From contig MU394121.1 in NCBI GenBank assembly GCA_022578605.1, forward strand, positions 62,001 to 126,000: a stretch of 64,000 nucleotides of DNA, written 5' to 3'. The position numbers were made by a program, and so were the translations under genes. The stretch's first letter is position 1. Each line of letters begins with the position of its first letter. Origin of the DNA: Camillea tinctor. Lineage: Eukaryota; Ascomycota; Sordariomycetes; Xylariales; Xylariaceae. Positions 55,933 through 64,000 of the stretch are shown piece by piece. Under the pieces are notes generated by a model that saw only the letters and a program-made list of their open reading frames with translations, was not told the DNA's origin and made no database searches.

Positions 55933-56613
55933 GATATGAGATCTTGCGAGGATAGGATTGGAGATGGGATTCACGGGGAACATTAGGAACTAGTAAGACT
56001 GTTTAATACACGATACGTTCTCTTCACATTTTATCACATGGCCTCCCTGTGAGATAGAACGCCTGTCTGTGACACCTAGGTTCAAAGAGATAGAGGACTG
56101 AATCTTTCAATCTTCCTCGGAACGTAGTTTCTGTACTCTCAGTAGAATGCTGTTATTTGAAATATTTTCTAGTGTAGTATTCGCAGTTCGCTTCCATTGC
56201 CCTGGGCTCGAAAAGGGGAGGCTAGCATAATCACGCAAATTATCTCAATGATTATCGTTTCTAAACCATCACTTCACATGACCTGAATCACGAAATATAT
56301 GCCAAGGGAAGGTAATTTTCATATCAATATATATATTCACATATATAAAATGCACCGTACAACGGCGCCTATGTTAAAAAGGGTATCCCAAAGTCCTAGC
56401 TCGGCTTCGTAATAAAAAAAATAATAAACACTACTTCGCTTAGAGAGACATTCATGCTAAAACACCTAGACATGTCCCCGTTTTCCCTGATCCTACGCCG
56501 ATCACCCTTCTTCCCCTTTCTTCTAATCAGTTCCCTTCACACACCGCTTGATCGCATTGATCCATCCATTCGTGATAAACAAAGTAAATAATAAACCAAG
56601 CTGCTTTGGCTTC
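55933..56613. other. Convergent 3' intergenic region
   Basis: AT-rich tails of two converging genes. It includes an ATATATAT stretch near 56327-56347 and an A-rich tract near 56414. No gene seen. Confidence 0.45.
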
Positions 56614-57543
56614 TTACAGCAGCAGCGCAACGGCCAGACCAGCCACCACACCGACCGGGCCCGCAGCGTTAACAGGGGCAGCGGCAGTCGGGATGGGGAC
56701 CATAGACGAGGGAGTAGGGTAGTAGCTGCCGGTGGGGAGAACGCCCGTGCTGGCAGCGACGGGGGGCACAGAGCTCGAGCTCTTCACGAGAGTGGTGCTC
56801 ACGGCAGCGCTAGGGGTGGACGACGCAGCGACGGGCTCCTCGCTGCAGGAGGTGGTGGCGCGGGCACCGAGAAGGGGTAGACCGTTGAGCAAGCCACCGC
56901 CGTTGAGTAGGCCACCAGCGTTGGTGGGGACAGGGGCAACCGAGGCGGAAGCCGAAGCGGAAGCAAAAGCGGGAACCGAAGCCGAAGCAGAGGCAGCGGC
57001 GGAGGTGTCCTTGCAGCTGTCGGGCGCGAACGCGGAGACGCCCTGGGTCAGGACATCGAGGAGGTCGCTGGTCTGGCCACCAGCCAGGTTCTGCACCGTC
57101 GACGGTAGCACGTCGAGCACGCCACCCACTAGAGACTGGGCGGTGGTGCCGATGGACTTGACAATCGACTCAGTCTGAGTGCAGAGGCCAGCCGCGGCGA
57201 AGAGGTCCTTCTTGGCGGCAAGGTCCTTCATGAGCGCAGTACCGGCGGTGCCAAGGGCGGCGACATCATCCTGGAGGCCCATGGCATCGGTGAGAGATAG
57301 GTCACCGGCCGAGGCGATCTGCGAGACACCCGACTGCAGAGAGGAGAGGAGAGCCTGGGCGTTCTTCTGGACGTTGGTGGGGTCGCTGACGAAGGACTTG
57401 ACGGAGCTGTCGAGCTGGGTGATGGCCGTGGAGAGCTCGCCGATCACGCCCGTCACGGAAGAGAGGGCATCCTGAGCGGCGAGGGGTTCGGCGAAGGCAC
57501 CAACGGCCAGGGCGGAGGCGGAGATGATGAATGAGGACTTCAT
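56614..57543 (-). CDS. HsbA-like hydrophobic surface binding / cell-wall protein, probable GPI anchor
   Basis: Intronless, 309 residues. Signal peptide MKSSFIISASALAVGAFAEP. The domain at about residues 20-185 is all-helical with the HsbA/galactomannoprotein pattern: SSVTGVIGELSTAITQLDSS, then LLSSLQSGVSQI, then LQDDVAALGTAGTALMKDL. It ends with a Cys pair (GLCTQTE and DSCKD). A long Ala/Ser/Pro-rich, probably O-glycosylated stalk follows. The C-terminus NAAGPVGVVAGLAVALLL has a small-residue site followed by a hydrophobic tail, as for GPI anchoring. HsbA of Aspergillus oryzae binds hydrophobic surfaces and helps recruit cutinase. A wall-anchored version would act at the hyphal surface. It is longer than simple HsbA because of the stalk. 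Confidence 0.85.
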   Translation of the reverse strand: MKSSFIISASALAVGAFAEPLAAQDALSSVTGVIGELSTAITQLDSSVKSFVSDPTNVQKNAQALLSSLQSGVSQIASAGDLSLTDAMGLQDDVAALGTAGTALMKDLAAKKDLFAAAGLCTQTESIVKSIGTTAQSLVGGVLDVLPSTVQNLAGGQTSDLLDVLTQGVSAFAPDSCKDTSAAASASASVPAFASASASASVAPVPTNAGGLLNGGGLLNGLPLLGARATTSCSEEPVAASSTPSAAVSTTLVKSSSSVPPVAASTGVLPTGSYYPTPSSMVPIPTAAAPVNAAGPVGVVAGLAVALLL

Positions 57544-59258
57544 TTTGATGGTGGCTTTGGTTTAAGAGTGGTTGTAGTTATGGTATAATAGTATAAGGAG
57601 CGAATGAATGTAAAGGAGTGTTAGAGTTTAGAACGAAGGTATGGAGTCACTGACTTCAAAAGAGAGACTTGGTGAATGAAGAGAACTGAATGAGGAACCA
57701 AAGTTGGACAAGCATAAACTCGTTGTAGTTGGCAGCACAGGAGGGTAGATATACACCTTCTTACCGCAAGACATCAGACGAAAAGAAAAGAAAAAGGGGC
57801 CATAGCCAAGCTTCTAGTAGAGCCCACTAGGTAGATGATGGCCCCCTCTCCTCTCCTTTGAAGGGTCTTGACCCCACGAATCCTCTCAAGAGAGTAATGA
57901 AAGGGTAATACCGATGGACTGAGTGACGTAGTAGCCTCCCGGCATCTGGAGGTGTGTAATGTAGGAACCACTCCGAAGCCCGGGGGGTGATCCGGGGTGG
58001 TGGTGGTGGTGCATGCGTGGGTAAGGCCGCCTACACTACAAAGCCCAATTGCCGGTTTGCTTGGCAGACGTTTTCTCTTCAGGGGCGCGAGACGAGATCC
58101 TGGTCTTTTGCTATTAGTTATAGTTAGTATATGATGATCCCTTTGTAAATCGCATATCTAACCGATAGGCTAGTTAGGATGACAAGGCTCAACTAATCAG
58201 ACGAACACAATAGAATCATTAAACAAACAGGTTTATTACGTTTGCTTCTCGGCATTCCCATGTATATTGGCTTAGACCCCCGGTGGTCACGAACGAATGC
58301 ATTCGAGGTCATGCCCATGCCGTGCATGAGGATTTCATAACGATAGGCCGCCTAGGCGAAGATCATAGAAAAGTACAGTAAAGGCCCAAACTCATCAACA
58401 AGCTCATGCCTACTTTACTCGCATACATATCCACTGCACTGCACTGCGCTTATCATCGTGCGCGCATACCAGATGAAGTCAGTGAGGCTTTTGTTCAAAA
58501 TTGACTCAAGTGCATCACGCGGAGTCGCGCGTTTGGTTTACAACGAAGAAAAAAGATCGGTACCGAGATGCTGTTTGCAGCCAGGCATGAGCCGAGATGC
58601 ATTGAAACAAGCATATCGATATTTAGGAGATAGAGTCGTGATTGGCTGCCATACAAAGTCCCAGGGCTATAAGAGCATTGATGCTATTAGGTTATATGAA
58701 ACTTGGGACGTTTGACGTACGCCAGTATGGCCCCCTGTTTATAAGACGCAGGGCCGCCAATGACCCACGACGACGATCACCCGCGAATAGTGTACTACAC
58801 CCAGACTCGATAATGATGAGGAAAGATGCCCAAGGACCGTAGAACACGCAAAGGGGGTCCGAATCGAATCATTCCTACTCGGAGATATTCGTACCACGAT
58901 GAGAACGCTGCTCTCATCAAGGGACCGGTGTAATCTGTAACCAAGTCCAAGAAGTAATAATACATGAGTCCGTCGTCCAAGAGGATATATTCCCTAGTAA
59001 CTAATTTCCATCGACCCCGACTCCCTAAGCAATATAGGTATAGTTTCTACTAAGGGGACACCGACAAATGGATCTCGCTTCATTCCTTAGGGACTGAAAA
59101 GGGTTGTTGATCAGCATAGGGAAAAGGTCTATAGCTTCTAGCCTCTTTCTTCCCCTTTATACAGTCTATCAGTCTATCATGAATCAACCCCTTTTACGTC
59201 TCACAGCAGCCTCTGCTCTTTACGCTCAGCTCGAGCAGCCTCCTGCGACAACATCGCA
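57544..59258. other. Intergenic region
   Basis: Promoter and leader of the HsbA-like gene, then about 1.5 kb with only short ORFs (for example 58458-58715), none with recognisable features. No RNA gene seen. Confidence 0.4.
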
Positions 59259-60176
59259 TCATTCGCTTATATTCCAAGTTTTGATGCGATAGTATCCATC
59301 GTTCTGGCGCCAGGCTTTGTCCCAACTCTCGCGAGCCTGAATCGCCTCGTTCCACTTCAACCACCGGTCCCATTCTGCCTCGAACTCCCTGTTTGGCGGT
59401 ACGCGCCTGTGACAGTAACACTCCCAAATCGCTATCGACCAGGACGCCAGTGTCACATCGACCATGCTAAACTTGTCGTCCAGTATCCACGTGCCCTTGG
59501 GGTCGAACTGCTTTAACAGCGTGTGTATGTTGTCGTAAACGGTCTTCCGGGCGTCCGCTATGCTGTATTTACTATCTTTATTCCAGTCGCTCAACCTCTG
59601 GATTGCGGGTCCGACCAAGTTATTGATGAGATAAATCACGAGCCTGTACTTCGCGCGCCCCTACGCAGTTTCCGGAAGCAGGTCCGGACCATATATCTTC
59701 TCGTCGCTGAATTCTTCGTTGAAGTACTCGCATATGATGCTGCTTCCGTGCAGGTGCTCCTCCTTAATCTTACTACCGTCGCCGGGGAGTATGGACGCCA
59801 CGAGCATCGGTAGGGGACCAGGTAAACGGAGCTGCTGGTCCTTCGGTAGTTGATCCCGCTGCGCGATGATCATTTTCTCCTCGGGGACTGTGACGGCGAG
59901 TTAATAATGGACGAATGGGTCAAATTTGACCTTTGAGCCGAGGATAGGCAAATATCATCTCCGAGATAGGCCGTGAGGGCACTCACACTTCTTTTCATAC
60001 AGCGTGGTAATGCAGTTAAGCGAGGCGGGAGAACGTGATTCGACGTAGAGCTTCAGCTTGTACTGGTCACTACCGTATAGAGGCTTGAGAGAAGGTGTGT
60101 TGGGATTGTTCATAGCTACGGAGGCAGTGATTGCGCCCCGGAGCTTGTCCTCGGGGGAGCTATCTACAGCTGCCAT
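59259..60176 (-). pseudogene. Glutathione S-transferase-like gene interrupted by an in-frame TAG
   Basis: Minus-strand exons are 60176..59987 and 59887..59259, joined by a 99-nt intron (GTGAGT..CACAG, phase 1), and would encode 272 residues plus one internal stop. The thioredoxin-like N-terminal part has LKLYVESRSPASLNCITTLYEKK, then GPLPMLV and HGSSIICEYFNEEF, the usual GST substrate (S-x-x-I-x-x-Y) motif. The helical C-terminal domain continues in the same frame: LVIYLINNLVGPA, then FDPKGTWILDDKFSMVDVTLASW, with the expected Asp of the GST capping box. Between them codon 139 is TAG (59663-59661). No intron can skip it: the only GT..AG around it is 21 nt. Either the gene is a recent pseudogene, the base is wrong, or readthrough occurs. 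The rest looks undamaged. Confidence 0.8.
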
Positions 60177-60820
60177 TTACACAATATATCGGAGGTACGA
60201 CTTAGACTGCTGCTACTCAAGGTAAACTATCATGCTATGCTGATATCCTAAGGTCTGAGGACTTGCGGATCACGGCGTTGGATGGGATAATAGCTAGTAC
60301 CGGAGAAAAGAGTGGTAAGTATAAGGATGATGAAGAGCTAGGTAAAGACAACCCTCAGGTACAATGTCATCGTTTTATACCCCTTGCGGCGTACACAATA
60401 CCTATCTCGCGACATACTTGCTGCCCTAACCCATAGGTTCATGTTTCATGATTATCCTTGACGCCTCAACTACTAATTAGGAAGGTCTACGAGTTACGGG
60501 CATTTGCACGACAGCAGGAAGCTTTGGTTCGTTGACATACTAGGAAGTAACCAGCTTTTAGATCACATCCACAAGTCACTGCTGTCTTAATCTGACATTT
60601 TATACTTCGTATGATGTATTGCAATTATCAAACATGAATGTAACTGAGTGAAGTGCAACGAGAATAAAAAAGAAAAGTGAAGCAGAAGTGAGACCCGTGG
60701 GTATCACGCAAGCAAATGACCATCCGACCATCCGATGCACCGCCTATCAAATTGTTCATCATAACGACATGAACGAGAGAGATGACAGAGAAAAAGAAAA
60801 GAAAATGGAGAAGAAACCCA
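60177..60820. other. Intergenic region
   Basis: Promoter of the GST-like gene and 3' flank of the CorA gene. Nothing else visible. Confidence 0.4.
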
Positions 60821-63800
60821 TTAACTGTTCGTAGGTTTCCTCCATGTACCGCGCCCCTCCAACCATTTTCGCATAGCCCTCTTCCTATTCGTCTCGGGTA
60901 TCTCGTACTCATTACGCCTCGTCGCGAATACCATGCCCCAGTAATCATACCCGCGATCTTGCATCAGCCGTGTCCGTTGTGCGCGCTTCTCCTGAAAGTG
61001 TCGCCTCTTCTGCTTGGCCTTCTTGGTCGCCTGCGGCTCCAGCTTCGACACCTTGGTCTTGGTGCGGTCGTAGCCCGCCCGGAAGAACTTCAGGCACGTC
61101 TTGAATGCGGCTTGCGTGCGGCTGCTATAGGCGCCAAGGAGAGCTGCAGCGATGAGGAAAGCGGATGCGGGGACTAGGACGGATAACGTGTTAGGATTTT
61201 ATCACTACGCGGGCATGGGAAAGGGAGCATGCACTCACGAGATATAGCACCGATGACCCTCAAGCTGACAAAATTGTCGTCCTCGCCGCCCCATTCTTCC
61301 GTGTTCATGCCAAAGAGACCAGTAAAGAAACTCAACGGGAGGAAAATCACCGTGACCGTGGTAAATATCATGACCGAGAGGTTCTGCGAGCTAGCAAGCT
61401 CTGTCTGTAGTCGTGACCATCGTACCTCATCTACCTGAGCCTGACGCTGGATCATCTCCTGAAGTTTCTCATACTAAAAATTTACTGATTAGCATGTGAT
61501 ATCGATCCTGTCCTGTACCGAAATTTGGAGACTTACATCCTTCCGGGTGCTGTCAACGCGGTCAAGCATGCCCTGGGTTTGCTTCTGGTAATCCTCTAAA
61601 CGGTCAAGCGCTTCCTTTAGGAACGCCCTGCCGCATTCTGTACTCGCCTGGAGTTCTGGCTTCTCGTAGCTCTCGTTCATGGCTTTGACAGTCTTCTCTT
61701 GTTCCGAAAATAGGTTCTTTAGCGTAAGAAGCTCATCCTCCATGTCCCGGAGCTCAAGGACGGCCGACGTATTCTCGCGGTTTTCTTGTTCTGCCTTTTC
61801 CAGTTCTTGCCGATGTCGCTTCTTGATGCTCTCGCTCCGGTTATCGTCCGAGTCTGAGCTCGAATCGTCGTGGATCTTGTCTTTGTAGGTCTGCATGCGG
61901 AAGCGCTTGAGCGAAGAGGTCATGCGTTCGGTCAAAATCCCCAGAGCTTCCTCGAATAGCCGGAAGATTTCGAGATCAGGATGAGAGGTCCTATCTAGTA
62001 GAATAGTGATAGCGTGGAGAGTAACAAATGCGGCCAGGTCCAATGCGTTGTCGCATCGCCCCGTCAGATCCCCGTTCAACTCGTTGTATACGCTGTTCCT
62101 CAGATCGGCTTGTTGAAAAAGGGGCCCCTCGGTCGGGTGAGACTCGCGCTTGGGGAAGAACGTAACCAACGTCGCTGTATGCTCGTTAATAATCGATTCT
62201 ACTATATTAGGTAGGTAGCACTCATTCACTTACTCGTATCGATGGCCCAAAGCCACAATTGGTCCACCATGAGCATATTTCCATCGATCAGGTCATTCTC
62301 CACATCTGACTCCGTTTCCTCAACGTGGCTCGTAGATTCCGACTTCAAGGTAGAGGGTTCCGGGGCTGACATGTAACGAGCGGCCGGCGATGTGACACTG
62401 ACCGGTTCCGCGCCGTTATAATACATGTCCCTTTTGCGTTTCAGTGGTACAACCACCCTCTGCTTCGTAAGTTTATAAAGCATCTGATCGTCGTCTCGCG
62501 CCCAGGTATCCCTCAGCGACGGGTATCCATACTGATCCAGGGTTCTCCGTGCGTTGAGTGGGGGGTCGTGTGCGATAAACTCCCATATCACCTGCGATTC
62601 TAACGAGTCCATCTCGGCAACGTCTTTGGGTACCGGTCTGGCCCGGCCGTGCTTCAGTCTTCTGGTGATGATATTGCGACGCCGCACGATGTTCATATAA
62701 GTGTCGTAATGGAGGTACGGAAGGTATAGATAAAAGTGAGATGGCGAGATTTCTGGGCCAGGACTTCTCCCACGGGTTGAAGACGGACGAGGCGAGCCTA
62801 TGGGAATGCCGTCAGGCCTCGCTTTTCCTTGCTGCGACACGCTGGATAATGATGACTTACTGGCTTCTGCAGGCACGAAGGCACAGCCGGGCTTCACGTA
62901 AGAAGCCTGTGGGTTGGCATATCGTCCCTGAACATGCTTGCTAGCCCAGTAGTCATTGCTGAGGAGTGTAGTATAGCTGCTGTTGTGCACTTCGGCAAGT
63001 TTCTCGAGAATGGCCTATTGATGTCGTTGTTAGAATAATAACTATCCTTTTTTTTCCAGGGGTCAAGCTGTGATGTCTTACCTTGACCCAGTGGGGATTA
63101 TTAAAAGGCATGTGAATCCACATAAACTTCCTCTTCGATGGATCTGGCCTAGAGAAACCGGCCGTGAAATCTTGGAATGAGTCTGAATGGTTAGGTTTGT
63201 CTTGTCGATCTTGATTGTGTTCGCCACGGTGACCCTTCTCCCTATGCAGATGAGGCTCATCAGGCTCAGAAACAGCCTTTCTGGGTTCGTCACCATCGCT
63301 CTTGGTACTTCCAGCTTGGCTCGAGGGTCTTTGGGTTTCCGAGGCATGCACACTCAGATTTCGCCTTGAACCAGCCGGGGCCACTGGCTCGGTTGCCACG
63401 CTCGTGATAAAAGGCCGGGCGGTATGGTTAGTCACGACGATCTCAGGTGATCGATGACTTCCTCGCACATGGTCTTGGGTTTCGGGGGAGCTACTGGGCC
63501 GAACCGATCCTAGGAGCCTCTGGCCAAATTCTTGCACGTTGTTCAAGATCCCTAGAGCAGCGGGCATCCGTGTGGGGCTCACCGTCAGACGCCGAGGTGC
63601 AATTCGACCTCCTCGGCGAGGCTTGGCAGCGACGGTGTTGAGGCGTTCCCGCAAACAGCTTTCTGGGCCTTTCTGCAGAAACTCTTTCAGATAGTGCCTC
63701 GACACGTAAAGCCTGAGATCTTGTTTCGTTTGGCTGTCGGGATCTTCGTAGAAGCCTATCAACTCAACCTTTACTTTGCTAGTAAGTCTCAACGGGGTGT

Positions 63801-64000
63801 GCTCAAAGTCCGCGGCAAGCTTCTCGGCTCTGCGTACGGCTTCACCCAAGTCCACAAGGTACGAGTTCATAGTCCCCGCATTATTCGGGCCAAATGAGGC
63901 ACAGTGAGAATGATCGCTCTCGAGAGACAGGCTCTGTTCCGTTCGGTTTCCGGTAAGACATGACTTGATAGATACCAGGGGAGCGCTAAAGTGGACCTCA
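60821..64000 (-). CDS. CorA-type Mg2+ transporter-like protein, 5' end beyond the window
   Basis: Large fungal CorA-superfamily membrane protein. Visible minus-strand exons are 64000..63082, 63014..62234, 62201..61537, 61473..61239 and 61173..60821 (introns 67, 32, 63 and 65 nt). An ATG at 63870 would give 940 residues, but the frame is open to the window edge, so the start probably lies further right. The soluble N-terminal region contains WIHMPFNNPHWVKAILEKLA, a conserved block built across an intron. A long charged coiled-coil (KKRHRQELEKAEQENRENT...) precedes helix TM1 IFTTVTVIFLPLSFFTGLFG, ending in the pore motif G-M-N followed by TEEW. TM2 is SLPASAFLIAAALLGAYS, restored by the last intron. 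A basic cytosolic tail follows. GMN is intact, so ion transport is plausible. The 32-nt intron is unusually short and that junction is the least certain. Confidence 0.87.

Noticed and set aside
59641..59663. A small intron that would remove the TAG in the GST-like gene
   Set aside because: The only GT..AG pair is 21 nt apart, far below the minimum intron size and without a branch site.

Overview
The window is nuclear DNA of a filamentous ascomycete (Pezizomycotina, most likely a Sordariomycete). The grounds are short GT..AG introns of roughly 48-210 nt with fungal donors and CTAAC-type branch sites, long AT-rich or pyrimidine-rich intergenic tracts, and families typical of that group: a HET-domain protein, an HsbA-type wall protein, a C2H2/Fungal_trans regulator, URC4/DUF1688 and a secreted DUF1524 nuclease. 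Names come from reading the translations by eye; no database search was possible. Exon joins were worked out by hand from splice sites, reading phase and family expectation. Each CDS span below includes its introns, and exon limits are given in the evidence. Layout: 0-10 kb holds the tail of an unknown gene, a zinc-finger regulator (minus), a membrane-anchored Gfd2/YDR514C-like protein with eroded exonuclease motifs (plus) facing a HET-domain gene (minus), and the AP-1 mu adaptin gene (minus). A 5-kb gap leads to the phospholipid repressor OPI1 (plus, 14.6-16.9 kb). From 17 to 30 kb come a small unknown gene with a TATA box and 5'UTR intron, a GNAT acetyltransferase, a secreted bicovalent FAD oxidase, the Rag GTPase GTR1, a secreted HNH-type nuclease and the Cdc48 cofactor SHP1/p47. 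From 31 to 38 kb lie two mitochondrial insertases side by side (MIM1, OXA1) and the uracil-catabolism gene URC4. From about 38.2 to 49.3 kb there is no intact gene I can support. That stretch contains at least two decayed minus-strand genes, a diverged direct repeat and a tRNA-like relic. From 49 to 64 kb come an SDR protein without the usual catalytic tyrosine, an RS/RD-rich conserved fungal protein, a small secreted protein built from a repeated cysteine module, an HsbA-like GPI protein, a glutathione S-transferase interrupted by an in-frame TAG, and a large CorA-type transporter that runs off the right edge. Housekeeping genes cover membrane traffic (AP-1), TORC1 nutrient signalling (GTR1), Cdc48 function (SHP1), mitochondrial protein insertion (MIM1/OXA1), lipid regulation (OPI1) and pyrimidine catabolism (URC4). 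Between them are genes for self-recognition (HET), secretion and the cell surface. I did not find a coherent new multi-gene system. The best candidates for novelty are the exonuclease-like pseudoenzyme beside the HET gene, the repeated-cysteine secreted protein, and the MIM1-OXA1 pairing.
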